From assembly GCF_009811795.1 (NCBI RefSeq), contig NZ_BLJE01000003.1:62001-126000 (forward strand): DNA of 64,000 nucleotides, given 5' to 3'. Positions 19,801 to 27,329 of this stretch are shown piece after piece (the first letter of the stretch is position 1; every line of letters starts with the position of its first letter). Both the position numbers and the translations under genes were made by a program. The notes beneath the pieces were generated by a model. The model was not told the DNA's origin and did not search any database. It worked only from the letters and a program-made list of their open reading frames with translations. Source of the DNA: Litoreibacter roseus. GTDB lineage: Bacteria > Pseudomonadota > Alphaproteobacteria > Rhodobacterales > Rhodobacteraceae.

Positions 19801-20133
19801 CTTGTCTTCCAGCAGCTTGTCGACCTGTTCGAGCTGCTTCTCGATCCACGCGCTGTCCTTCAGGCGCTGGTTCACCAATCGTTCCCGCGTAAACACCTGC
19901 GGGGAATCGACCATGATCATCCCTTCGCTTTCGGTGCTGTACCAGATCCCAGCATCGCGCCTGACGCTGTCTAGAGTTTGCAGTGTACGTGCCGGAGGAA
20001 AGGCCCAGACGGCCAGCCCCAATGCCACAAGAAGACCAGCGCCCGTTCCGGTCGCCGTCGCCACGCTGCCAACTGACTTCTTGACCATAGTGCCCGACGC
20101 GCTGCGCAACCATCTGAAAAAACCTTTGAACAT
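16852..20133 (-). CDS. Very large membrane-anchored protein of unknown function, partner of the radical SAM peptide system
   Basis: A single uninterrupted 1093-codon frame. A basic cytoplasmic N-tail (MFKGFFRWLRSASGTMVKKS) is followed by one membrane span (about residues 30-47, GAGLLVALGLAVWAF), so most of the protein should be periplasmic. Residues ~95-140 look helical and charged (EKQLEQVDKLLEDKKFAQAD). About fifteen cysteines are scattered through it (for example ESCEISSCQVS), consistent with disulfides. I recognise no enzymatic motif or named domain. The gene starts four bases after the radical SAM stop, with TAGGAGAG as ribosome-binding site, so it is almost certainly co-expressed with precursor and maturase. 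Export, processing, assembly or immunity are all possible roles; none is shown. Confidence 0.85.
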   Translation of the reverse strand: MFKGFFRWLRSASGTMVKKSVGSVATATGTGAGLLVALGLAVWAFPPARTLQTLDSVRRDAGIWYSTESEGMIMVDSPQVFTRERLVNQRLKDSAWIEKQLEQVDKLLEDKKFAQADALQLSQKFLELVQEGAEKADASDTLPTVDITELQGLVEPQPLAVFQAAQYYREMLTQSRYEAILDDAHDIGSNTLQRLNFRMTVSPARNMSDAIAAATITIEQPSDPEKIFQYYGSLLVEVRKELERTVETLQSDRSSVFLNDGRYAFQERPAYILDSALDKALMVFPSQQQSDLLAAALQQDSVRVEREAYDFAEALVTGTAPWSGMGEKLFPAGQSNPSTFGRIAAQKLLSQCGQPHSLFDLAPSVFNQSSSTYASVLAGYNKYGPGQITRQGEPLPIPQEIDADGPDTPPGTNNTVNATWVKGSKPPSDQLETLLEARLLEVLHRRNIVYPCPTDLQLSLPRAKLRILGAIELLKARDPGFILCARMNAGDARQLVSSLIALRDPNVPDITSPFCAQTRMAVSALKDTERFERLMRPGSTVEIGNVGVSYLVKAELEDTRVDSVVRTRPLSHYFKFEIESCEISSCQVSVYTLMEYAETREHPKTGDAYNLDRIREIGREEALRLFLELSCFSTARSYTVWPRTGERARSFRSDRDGWTMLADLVPGIAGRMRTENFAATREHSDHVFGIGDWGETEGEEDIEECGSAFFWILEQFQPLESENGFAADFFDETSEFWDGAPAGMAAWRRNIFCGVMMTSPLAKEVSDESCLDPAVSNGLASVEPVPWIGQNLASLSLDDIARVGAKQRHIATNISWIVVPRQPSRREPKRHISMSVPLSAIVSLPSWWPTAEATIKTCWLRPAALRENTRTADFCENTVVDRQTRTGLELIDRQRARSRADRSLHRFPIPLPGDGQDVLQKLGFFIIRAPYLDVSERDMTVIQSGRSASVRLTGKRLWKNPRVRIGNQWHDRIEVLPDMQGIIATFECVAPTSTAERALYRITRERLLVFDTDQPGGKALRTTEAEPNGNRPLDDVYEESRRTEVWTSEGVTSPLEITVEAFRPSFVRNGQAEMPCWAKLTEDELEQMVAQNK

Positions 20134-20137
20134 GCAC

Positions 20138-21274
20138 TCACTCTCCTACCGGCGCGGTTGCTTCAATCCGGGACAACAGCGCGTCAAAACTCGTCTTGAT
20201 ACTCAGGCGGCAATGGGCGGTTTCGGCGACATCGAACCGTCCGTGCTCACCCAATTTGTTGGCGGGTGCCCCACCGCCGCATAGATCAAAATGGGCGCAA
20301 CTCTTTTGACAGGCCGTGATGCCTGCAGAAATCTGGCGCAGCGTTCTCAGAAACTGACTATCGAAATAGATTTGCCCCAGATCGCGAAGGCCATGGACGT
20401 TACCAAAACTGAACCCACCGTGGTCGGGGGCAGGCGTGCCCAAAAGCTCGGGCGAGAATGTCGATATCTCACCTCCAACCACGACCGAGATAATTGCGCC
20501 CGCAGTGTTTTCCTGATTGCGACGAGGCGTCCGGTCGGGGCGTGTTTTCAAAACCTGCATCAACTGATCTAGTTCGCGCAGACGCGGGGGATTTTGGTGC
20601 GTTTCAACTCGATCCACAAACCGGATCAGGAAATCGCTGTATTGGCTTACTGTAATCTTCCCAAGAAGGCTGGAACTTGTGTTGATGCCTTCGATCTCTT
20701 CAACATTCAGGCCGATCGAGTAAGCCCCTGTGGCGACAAGAGCATCCGCAATTTCCTCAGGGTGGGCGAGCGAGGCCGCACTGACAACGGCGATGATATG
20801 AAACGGGATGTTTTCGAACCTCAGCCGCGCGATGCCGTCCATCGCTTTGTCGTAGGTGCCCTGTCCGCCACGTCCGACACGCCATTGGTCATTGAGAAAG
20901 GCGGGCCCATCAAGACTGACACCCACGGAAACGCCCGGCTTGCGGAAATAGGTGATCCAATTGTTGTCGATCAGGGTTGCATTGGTCTGAAAGGACTGGC
21001 GCTTGATCTTGCGGCCAGATGCGGCCTCCAGTTGCGCGATGGCGTCAGCGTACCAGTCCGGGGGCAACACCAAAGGTTCCCCCGCGTGCCAGACGACGGT
21101 GCTGTCCTCGCGAAAGAAGGGGCTGGCCACGATGCTGCGACCCACCGCAGTCAGCGTCTCGGGTGTCATCTGCGCCTTCAGGGACCGGTCCGGCAGATAG
21201 CAGTATGTGCAATTGAGGTTGCAGAAAGGGGTGGGCTGAAGAACAAGAAGTTGGATGTCGGCCAGACCGGGCAT
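20138..21274 (-). CDS. Radical SAM/SPASM peptide maturase (GrrM-like, probable cyclophane-forming)
   Basis: 378 residues from the ATG at 21274. A GTG at 21346 would add 24 residues, but these are encoded out of frame inside the precursor's repeats and look spurious. The radical SAM cluster motif is C18-x3-C22-x2-C25 (CNLNCTYC), with AGEP (WHAGEPL) downstream. The C-terminal SPASM-type region has C322, C326, C332 and C355 within ACQKSCAHFDLCGGGAPANK and ETAHC; the CGGG-P-NK-E-G-ET-C pattern resembles GrrM-type maturases from memory. Such enzymes crosslink an aromatic residue to the beta-carbon of a residue two positions later. It starts 11 bases after the Trp-rich precursor's stop, making that peptide its probable substrate. 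Confidence 0.9.
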   Translation of the reverse strand: MPGLADIQLLVLQPTPFCNLNCTYCYLPDRSLKAQMTPETLTAVGRSIVASPFFREDSTVVWHAGEPLVLPPDWYADAIAQLEAASGRKIKRQSFQTNATLIDNNWITYFRKPGVSVGVSLDGPAFLNDQWRVGRGGQGTYDKAMDGIARLRFENIPFHIIAVVSAASLAHPEEIADALVATGAYSIGLNVEEIEGINTSSSLLGKITVSQYSDFLIRFVDRVETHQNPPRLRELDQLMQVLKTRPDRTPRRNQENTAGAIISVVVGGEISTFSPELLGTPAPDHGGFSFGNVHGLRDLGQIYFDSQFLRTLRQISAGITACQKSCAHFDLCGGGAPANKLGEHGRFDVAETAHCRLSIKTSFDALLSRIEATAPVGE

Positions 21275-21285
21275 CGGTCTGCGAC

Positions 21286-21540
21286 CTACCAGTTTGGCCA
21301 GTTTCGCCAATTCGACCAGTTGTTCCAATTGCTCCAGTTTCGCCACTGCGCCAACGGTCCCGGTACTTCTTTTGGGGTCACACCAGTCGCCGATCGAGCG
21401 GCGTCAAGCCTTTCGGTCAAGGACGCCTTTTCCGTGCGAAGAGTGTCGGAGTTGGGGGTGGACGCTTGAGTAGACCCGCCGAGGACGACGGTCACGCTGG
21501 TCAGGGCAAAAGCCGCGATACGAATACCAAACCGGTACAT
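21286..21540 (-). CDS. Trp-rich RiPP precursor peptide with signal sequence and six W-X-N triplets
   Basis: 84 residues from the ATG at 21540, supported by GAGG seven bases upstream. An in-frame ATG further upstream would place 13 residues before the signal and lacks a good ribosome site. Residues 1-27 (MYRFGIRIAAFALTSVTVVL then GGSTQAS) form a Sec-type signal peptide. Residues 28-64 are a polar leader containing SLTERLDAAR, similar to the L-x-x-R-L element I recall from GrrA-type leaders. The C-terminus, residues 66-84, is WRNWSNWNNWSNWRNWPNW: seven Trp at exact three-residue spacing, each of the first six followed two residues later by Asn. That is the W-X-N pattern of triceptide cyclophane substrates. 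The maturase gene follows immediately. Confidence 0.88.
   Translation of the reverse strand: MYRFGIRIAAFALTSVTVVLGGSTQASTPNSDTLRTEKASLTERLDAARSATGVTPKEVPGPLAQWRNWSNWNNWSNWRNWPNW
21289..21345 (-). repeat. 9-base tandem repeat encoding the W-X-N core
   Basis: Six 9-base units of the form TGG-NNN-AA(C/T) plus a final TGG encode W66 to W84; the variable codons give Arg, Ser, Asn, Ser, Arg, Pro. The unit length and reading phase are strictly kept, while the third bases of Asn and the middle codon vary, showing selection on the protein rather than recent slippage. In the +1-shifted frame the same bases read as a Leu-rich repeat, joined in frame to the maturase gene. Confidence 0.9.
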
Positions 21541-21637
21541 AATGAACCTCAAAAAACACAAAGAAACAGTAGGCAACAATATGCCACCGTTAGCACAAAA
21601 TTAGGAACAATGCAATTTTTTGCCGACCGCATGTGGA

Positions 21638-23041
21638 TCACATGATCAGTTGGTTATCCTCTTCCTCCTCCCGCGTTTCGTCATGCGCGGCCAGCGCTAT
21701 GCCAAAGGTCAGAATACCGACGCGGCCGGCGGTCATTAAAGCGATCACGACCAGTTTGCCCAGATCGCTCAGATCGCCGGTGATCCCCATGCTCAGACCG
21801 ACCGTGCCCATGGCCGAGATTGCCTCGAACATGATAACCTCGAAGGCCGCGCCGGGTTCGGTCAGCAAGAGACAGAACATCGCGACCATCAGGAGACCGC
21901 AGTAGTAGGTCAGCAAGGCAGTCGCGGTCTGAAGTTTGTCGAGCGGCACCTGACGTTTGAAAAATCGCACCCGCTCGCGTCCCTTCAAGGTCGAGCGCAC
22001 CAACCCGATCAGGGCGGCGAAGGACGTCGTCTTGATGCCACCGCCCGTTCCGGCAGGGGACGCACCGATGACCATGAGAAAGAAGATCACCATCAGCACC
22101 GCCGGAATGACCTCACCAATCGGGTAGGTGTTGAACCCCACCGTGGTCGTCGCGGTCATCGTTTGGAAGAAAGCCACCATCAACCGCTCACTGTTTGGCA
22201 GCGCAGCGATACCCGGTTCGGCGATGAACATCACCAATGTGCCAAACAAAAGGAACAGCGCCGTGATGCGAAAGATCACCTTGCTTGTGAAGCCCAGATG
22301 CCGCGAACGGCCCAGCATCGTGCGCCACGTGTCAACGATGATCAGGAAACCCATGGCACCCAGCAGGGATAAGGCCGAGATCACGATATTCACGCCAAAA
22401 TTGCCGGAGAAGCTCTCGAATGAATTGCTGTTGAGGCTAAAGCCTGCCGTACAAAAGGCTGAAATTGAATGGAAAATCGCGCTCCACATCGCGTTGTCTA
22501 CGCCGGCCTCGACGAACATCGGGTAGAGCGCAGCGGCGCCGACGATCTCACACCCGAAAGTGAAAACGATCACGGAGCGCAGGAACATCGCAGGTGAGAT
22601 ATCGTTCGGCAGGTTGAACGCGGCCTTGACCGTTTTTTCCCGCATCCGGCCCAATTTTTGCTGCAGCGCCAGTACCGCGAAAGAGCCGATCGTCATGTAC
22701 CCCAGACCGCCGATCTGGATCAGGATGATGATGACCAGTTCGCCGAAAAAGGTGAAGGATGTCCCCGGATCGACCGACACGAGTCCGGTGGTCGACACGG
22801 CGGAGGTCGAAATGAACAGGCTGTCTAGTGCGGCCACCGGCACCTCCTGCGCCCATGGGAGCGCCAGAAAGAACCAGCCAATCAACATGTAAGACAAGTA
22901 CCCAAACAACAGGAGTCTCGCCGGATGAACCCGGATCAGCGAAGCGCGGCAGGAGGCGAGAAACCGGATGGCGCTGGAATACTTGTGATCTGGTGGTGGA
23001 CCCTCGTCGGGATCCTCTGGCGTCTGGGTGGTATCAGTCAC
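21638..23041 (-). CDS. KtrB/TrkH-type potassium transport subunit
   Basis: Multi-span K+ channel-like subunit of about 467 residues. GTG 23041 is preferred over GTG 23053 because GAGG lies six bases before it. After a hydrophilic N-tail, four pore repeats carry selectivity-filter glycines: STTGLVSVD, CTAGFSLNS, TTVGFNTYP and MGTVGLSMG. ASPAGTGGGIKTTSF is another family hallmark. The C-terminus is very acidic (DETREEEEDNQLIM). It mediates K+ uptake with a cytoplasmic regulatory RCK/TrkA-like partner that is not encoded nearby. The precursor gene begins 97 bases downstream on the same strand; read-through cannot be excluded. Confidence 0.92.
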   Translation of the reverse strand: MTDTTQTPEDPDEGPPPDHKYSSAIRFLASCRASLIRVHPARLLLFGYLSYMLIGWFFLALPWAQEVPVAALDSLFISTSAVSTTGLVSVDPGTSFTFFGELVIIILIQIGGLGYMTIGSFAVLALQQKLGRMREKTVKAAFNLPNDISPAMFLRSVIVFTFGCEIVGAAALYPMFVEAGVDNAMWSAIFHSISAFCTAGFSLNSNSFESFSGNFGVNIVISALSLLGAMGFLIIVDTWRTMLGRSRHLGFTSKVIFRITALFLLFGTLVMFIAEPGIAALPNSERLMVAFFQTMTATTTVGFNTYPIGEVIPAVLMVIFFLMVIGASPAGTGGGIKTTSFAALIGLVRSTLKGRERVRFFKRQVPLDKLQTATALLTYYCGLLMVAMFCLLLTEPGAAFEVIMFEAISAMGTVGLSMGITGDLSDLGKLVVIALMTAGRVGILTFGIALAAHDETREEEEDNQLIM

Positions 23042-23264
23042 ACATGACCTCACATAGTGTGGACCCCCGAATACATCCGGGACGGCCTAAACACGGAAGA
23101 ACACAAAAACTAGATCGTTTGTTCCGCGCGCACAGTGTCTCATTTTTCCTGTGACCCGGATGCCGACCGGGCAAACGCCTGCGACAGATCGCCTGATCCC
23201 TGATACAAAGGGCAGTTATCCCGAAAATCCCCCTAAATAAGATGCATGTGGTCGTTGCCGTTGG

Positions 23265-23293
23265 TTGACCGTATCAGAGGGCAGGCGTAAACA
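23265..23293 (+). promoter_or_regulatory. Candidate sigma-70-type promoter of the nuo operon
   Basis: TTGACC (23265-23270), 17 bases of spacer, then TAAACA (23288-23293), located 54 bases before the nuoA start in the 305-base divergent gap between the K+ transporter and nuoA. The -35 matches consensus in five of six bases, while the -10 matches in only three, so the assignment is tentative. The rest of the gap shows no further gene. Confidence 0.4.
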
Positions 23294-23346
23294 TCGCGCA
23301 ACCTGATGCCGCAAACCGGGAGGCGGCCCGAACGAAGGAGACGGAC

Positions 23347-23712
23347 GTGGAAGATCTTCTGCGCGACTACCTGCCCATTTTGATATTTCTGGGCTTGGCC
23401 ATAGGGCTAGGGCTGGTTCTGATTTTAGCGGCCGCTGTGGTTGCCGTGCAGAACCCCGATCCGGAGAAAGTGTCGGCCTATGAGTGCGGCTTCAACGCAT
23501 TTGACGACGCCCGGATGAAGTTCGACGTGCGGTTCTATCTTGTCTCGATCCTGTTCATCATTTTTGACCTTGAGGTCGCGTTTCTCTTCCCGTGGGCCGT
23601 GGCATTCAAGGACGTGGGCATGTTGGGCTTCTGGTCGATGATGGTGTTCCTCGCCGTCCTGACCATCGGCTTCGCCTACGAATGGAAAAAAGGAGCGCTC
23701 GAATGGGAGTGA
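23347..23712 (+). CDS. nuoA: NADH-quinone oxidoreductase subunit A
   Basis: 121-residue membrane subunit of complex I with three hydrophobic spans. [20 protein letters not shown] is the conserved loop containing the cysteine near the quinone channel, and [17 protein letters not shown] forms the second span with its conserved acidic pair. It starts with GTG at 23347, preceded by AAGGAG. First gene of the operon; its end overlaps the nuoB ATG. Confidence 0.97.
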   Translation: MEDLLRDYLPILIFLGLAIGLGLVLILAAAVVAVQNPDPEKVSAYECGFNAFDDARMKFDVRFYLVSILFIIFDLEVAFLFPWAVAFKDVGMLGFWSMMVFLAVLTIGFAYEWKKGALEWE

Positions 23713-24236
23713 TGGCAGGCGCCAACACCGCCAGTGTCGACAAAGAAGTTGCCACGCAGGCCCTGAACAAGGAATTGCAGGACAAGGGTTTTCTTGTCAC
23801 CTCAACCGAAGACATCATCAATTGGGCGCGCACCGGATCGCTGCACTGGATGACATTCGGCTTGGCCTGTTGCGCGGTGGAGATGATGCACACCTCCATG
23901 CCGCGCTATGATCTGGAACGGTTTGGAACGGCACCGCGGGCCTCTCCTCGCCAATCCGACCTGATGATCGTGGCTGGCACACTGACCAACAAGATGGCAC
24001 CCGCCTTGCGCAAGGTCTATGATCAGATGCCAGAGCCGCGCTATGTGATCTCGATGGGGTCCTGCGCCAACGGGGGCGGATATTACCACTACAGCTATTC
24101 GGTGGTGCGAGGCTGCGACCGGATCGTGCCGGTTGACCTCTACGTGCCGGGCTGTCCGCCGACGGCAGAGGCGTTGTTGTATGGCATCCTGCAGCTTCAA
24201 CGCAAAATCCGCCGCACGGGAACCATCGTCAGATGA
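23703..24236 (+). CDS. nuoB: NADH-quinone oxidoreductase subunit B
   Basis: 177-residue subunit carrying cluster N2, the last Fe-S cluster before quinone. Cysteine ligands are visible in [12 protein letters not shown] (tandem Cys), [16 protein letters not shown] and [13 protein letters not shown]. The ATG at 23703 overlaps the nuoA end by ten bases; an ATG at 23712 (TGATG) is an alternative that would remove three residues. Confidence 0.97.
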   Translation: MGVMAGANTASVDKEVATQALNKELQDKGFLVTSTEDIINWARTGSLHWMTFGLACCAVEMMHTSMPRYDLERFGTAPRASPRQSDLMIVAGTLTNKMAPALRKVYDQMPEPRYVISMGSCANGGGYYHYSYSVVRGCDRIVPVDLYVPGCPPTAEALLYGILQLQRKIRRTGTIVR

Positions 24237-24261
24237 GCCGTGCGTGTGAAGGAGGTCTGAT

Positions 24262-24879
24262 ATGACCGAAGCCCTCGAAGAACTGGCTGCCCATATCGAA
24301 GTGAAGCGACCCGATTGCGTGCTGTCGACTGAGATCCTCCACGAGGAACTTACTGTCAACATTGCGCCCGCCTCGCTTCTAGCATTCACCGAATTTCTCA
24401 AGACAGACCGGAACTGCCGGTTTTCCACGCTGATCGACATCACAGCCGTTGACAATCCAACCCGCGACAAACGGTTCGACGTGGTTTACCACTACTTGTC
24501 GATGTATCAGAACCATCGGATCCGCGTGAAGCTGGCCATCCGGGAAGAGGACACTGTGCCCTCCATTACCGAGGTTTATCCGGCAGCCAACTGGTTCGAG
24601 CGTGAGATTTTCGATATGTTCGGCATTCTCTTTTCTGGTCATCCGGATCTGCGCCGCATCCTCACCGACTACGGCTTTCGCGGCTATCCACTGCGCAAGG
24701 ACTTTCCCACCACCGGCTACGTCGAGGTGCGCTACGATGAAGAGCAAAAGCGCGTGGTTTATGAGCCGGTAAAACTGGTTCAGGAATATCGTCAGTTCGA
24801 TTTCATGAGCCCTTGGGAGGGCGCGAACTACATTCTGCCAGGCGATGAAAAAGGTGAAGAGAAGGACGCGGCGAAATGA
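24262..24879 (+). CDS. nuoC: NADH-quinone oxidoreductase subunit C
   Basis: 205-residue 30-kDa peripheral-arm subunit. The signature [23 protein letters not shown] is split across the central region and followed by [25 protein letters not shown] before the ATG is an excellent ribosome-binding site. NuoC is separate from NuoD here, unlike the fused NuoCD of enterobacteria. Its stop overlaps the sulfotransferase start (ATGA). Confidence 0.97.
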   Translation: MTEALEELAAHIEVKRPDCVLSTEILHEELTVNIAPASLLAFTEFLKTDRNCRFSTLIDITAVDNPTRDKRFDVVYHYLSMYQNHRIRVKLAIREEDTVPSITEVYPAANWFEREIFDMFGILFSGHPDLRRILTDYGFRGYPLRKDFPTTGYVEVRYDEEQKRVVYEPVKLVQEYRQFDFMSPWEGANYILPGDEKGEEKDAAK

Positions 24880-25856
24880 TCGCAGCGCCCCCGGAAAATT
24901 CTGCCCCGCGCACAGGCGTCCCGCTTGTACCGGGCAGCAGGTATCCGGGGCTTCGGAAGTTTTTCATCTGTATTGGCGCCCAGAAGGCGGGGACAACCTG
25001 GCTGCATGAAATGCTCAGCCGTCATCCGGACTGTCATCTGCCGCCCGTCAAGGAAGTACGGTTCTGGGACGCGCGGATTGATCGCGATGACCGCTTTGCA
25101 TTCAAAGTCGCTGATCGGCTGCAGGATGCGGCGCGCGGACGCCTTTACCGGGCCGTGACGCGTCACCCTCGTGATCTTCCGGCAGCTGTCAGGCGGTTTC
25201 GCCATGTCAGGGCGTTTGACCGGATGCTCAAGTCAGCTGGTACCCCGTCTGGTCCAGCGACCTATGGTGATTTCGTGATGATGGGATATCGTGGACAGCC
25301 TGTGGCAGGGGAACTGACCCCGAACTACTCGCTTCTCGACACCGAGGATTTCCGTCAGATGGCCGAGGTTCATCACGGGAATTGTTTCCTGTTTATCATG
25401 CGGGACCCGGTCGCCCGGCTTTGGTCCGGTGTTCTCCACAAATTCCGGAAAAGACTGAAGGCTGGCACGGTGTCCGATGCAGAGGTCTTTGACCGCCTTG
25501 AGTTTGAGATCGCCGATCCTCAAGCCGTTAACGCGATGCGGTCCCGCTACGACAGGACGATTGGCGCGTTGGAGGCCGCAGTGCCGCAACAGCGGATCCT
25601 CTACCTGTTCTATGAGACACTCTTTTCCGATCAGGCCCTTCGCAAAATCACCGACTTTCTTGGAATTGAGACTGTTTCGGCTGATCCGGCGTACCACGTG
25701 AATGTCAGCCGCAGGCCGGGGCTCAAACCTTCCGCAGATCAGGCGAGGCGGGCAAAAGCCGCGCTCGCGCCGGTCTATGAATTTGTGCACCAAAGGTTCG
25801 GGGCCGATGTGCCACCGACTTGGGGACACGCCTTTACACACGGAGAACGCGCATGA
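24876..25856 (+). CDS. Sulfotransferase inserted in the nuo operon
   Basis: 326-residue PAPS-dependent sulfotransferase-like protein. The 5'-phosphosulfate loop is [19 protein letters not shown], and the 3'-phosphate-binding element is [28 protein letters not shown] and the C-terminal [10 protein letters not shown] are usual in the family that sulfates carbohydrates or small molecules. It lies exactly between nuoC and nuoD with four-base overlaps at both ends (ATGA, ATGA), so it is translated as part of the complex I message. Nothing in complex I biology needs sulfation, so this looks like an acquired passenger or a lineage-specific function. Confidence 0.88.
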   Translation: MIAAPPENSAPRTGVPLVPGSRYPGLRKFFICIGAQKAGTTWLHEMLSRHPDCHLPPVKEVRFWDARIDRDDRFAFKVADRLQDAARGRLYRAVTRHPRDLPAAVRRFRHVRAFDRMLKSAGTPSGPATYGDFVMMGYRGQPVAGELTPNYSLLDTEDFRQMAEVHHGNCFLFIMRDPVARLWSGVLHKFRKRLKAGTVSDAEVFDRLEFEIADPQAVNAMRSRYDRTIGALEAAVPQQRILYLFYETLFSDQALRKITDFLGIETVSADPAYHVNVSRRPGLKPSADQARRAKAALAPVYEFVHQRFGADVPPTWGHAFTHGERA

Positions 25857-27067
25857 TGGACGGCTCCAAATTCGACGATGCCCTGACGGGCGAGCAGAAG
25901 ATCCGCAACTTCAACATCAACTTCGGGCCCCAGCACCCGGCGGCCCACGGGGTCTTGCGGTTGGTGTTGGAGCTGGATGGCGAGATTGTGGAACGTTGTG
26001 ACCCACATATCGGGCTTTTGCACCGCGGCACCGAAAAGCTCATGGAAAGCCGGACATATCTGCAGAACCTGCCGTACTTTGACCGGCTCGATTACGTGAG
26101 CCCGATGAACCAGGAACACGCCTGGTGTTTGGCCATTGAAAAGCTGACCAAGACCGAGGTGCCGCGCCGGGCTTCCCTGATCCGGGTGCTCTATTCCGAG
26201 ATCGGGCGCGTTCTGAACCACCTTTTGAACGTCACCACGCAGGCGATGGACGTAGGTGCGTTGACGCCGCCGCTTTGGGGCTTCGAAGAACGCGAAAAGT
26301 TGATGGTGTTCTACGAACGCGCCTGTGGTGCACGGCTCCACGCGGCCTATTTCCGGCCCGGTGGTGTCCATCAGGATCTGCCCGATGATTTGCTGAACGA
26401 CATCGAAGCATGGTGTGAGACTTTCCCGAACGTCATGGACGATATTGATGGGCTGTTGAGCGACAATCGCATCTTCAAACAGCGCAACGCCGATATCGGT
26501 ATCATCACCGAGGACGAGGCACTGGAATGGGGCTTTTCTGGTGTTATGGTGCGCGGGTCTGGCATGGCGTGGGATCTGCGTCGCTCGCAGCCGTATGAAT
26601 GCTACGACGAGTTCGATTTCCAAATCCCCGTCGGCAAAAACGGCGACTGTTTCGACCGTTATCTTGTGCGTATGGAAGAGATGCGCCAATCCGTGTCCAT
26701 CATCAAACAGGCAATCGCAAAGCTGCGCGAGTGTCCCGGCGATATCATGGCGCGCGGCAAGATGACCCCACCCACACGCGGCGAGATGAAGACCTCGATG
26801 GAGGCATTAATCCACCACTTCAAGCTTTACACTGAAGGCTTCCACGTGCCCGCGGGCGAGGTCTACGCGGCGGTCGAAGCGCCTAAGGGCGAATTCGGTG
26901 TGTACCTTGTGGCGGATGGCACCAATAAACCTTACCGCGCCAAGCTGCGTGCGCCCGGGTTCCTGCACCTGCAAGCCATGGACTATATGTGCAAAGGCCA
27001 CCAACTGGCGGACGTCAGCGCAATCATCGGCACGATGGACGTCGTGTTCGGGGAGATTGACAGGTGA
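25853..27067 (+). CDS. nuoD: NADH-quinone oxidoreductase subunit D
   Basis: 404-residue 49-kDa subunit that forms the quinone pocket with NuoB. The start [16 protein letters not shown] at 25853 overlaps the sulfotransferase stop; an upstream in-frame ATG lies inside that gene. Family motifs: [36 protein letters not shown], and the C-terminal DVVFGEIDR. His and Tyr near the quinone head (GPQHPAAHG) are kept. It is followed by a four-base overlap with an 87-codon frame. Confidence 0.97.
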   Translation: MMDGSKFDDALTGEQKIRNFNINFGPQHPAAHGVLRLVLELDGEIVERCDPHIGLLHRGTEKLMESRTYLQNLPYFDRLDYVSPMNQEHAWCLAIEKLTKTEVPRRASLIRVLYSEIGRVLNHLLNVTTQAMDVGALTPPLWGFEEREKLMVFYERACGARLHAAYFRPGGVHQDLPDDLLNDIEAWCETFPNVMDDIDGLLSDNRIFKQRNADIGIITEDEALEWGFSGVMVRGSGMAWDLRRSQPYECYDEFDFQIPVGKNGDCFDRYLVRMEEMRQSVSIIKQAIAKLRECPGDIMARGKMTPPTRGEMKTSMEALIHHFKLYTEGFHVPAGEVYAAVEAPKGEFGVYLVADGTNKPYRAKLRAPGFLHLQAMDYMCKGHQLADVSAIIGTMDVVFGEIDR

Positions 27068-27327
27068 GCAGCTTCGGATCTTTGGAGTGTGTCAGTCAGG
27101 GGCGGGTTTCGGCAGCCGCTGTGGTTCAGCTCCGAAAAGTAACATTCGCGGATCGCAAACGGCCCGATACGAATTGCCTGTTTGACGACGATGACCGCGA
27201 GATATGCTTGGTCAACGCTTGTTACAGGGGGACTGATCTTACTGAAGATCATGCGCAAATCCGTTTGATTTGCAAAACCTCTTTCGATCAATTGGAAACC
27301 TTCAATCAGATGAAGGATGTAAATTAA
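27064..27327 (+). CDS. Small hypothetical protein between nuoD and nuoE
   Basis: Possible 87-residue protein from GTG 27064, which overlaps the nuoD stop (GTGA) and has GGGGAG eight bases upstream. It contains five cysteines ([25 protein letters not shown]) and an acidic run DDDDRE, with no membrane span or known domain. Rhodobacter nuo operons are known to carry unidentified reading frames at several junctions. The position and ribosome site favour reality, but the composition gives no confirmation. Confidence 0.5.
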   Translation: MSSFGSLECVSQGRVSAAAVVQLRKVTFADRKRPDTNCLFDDDDREICLVNACYRGTDLTEDHAQIRLICKTSFDQLETFNQMKDVN

Positions 27328-27329
27328 GA

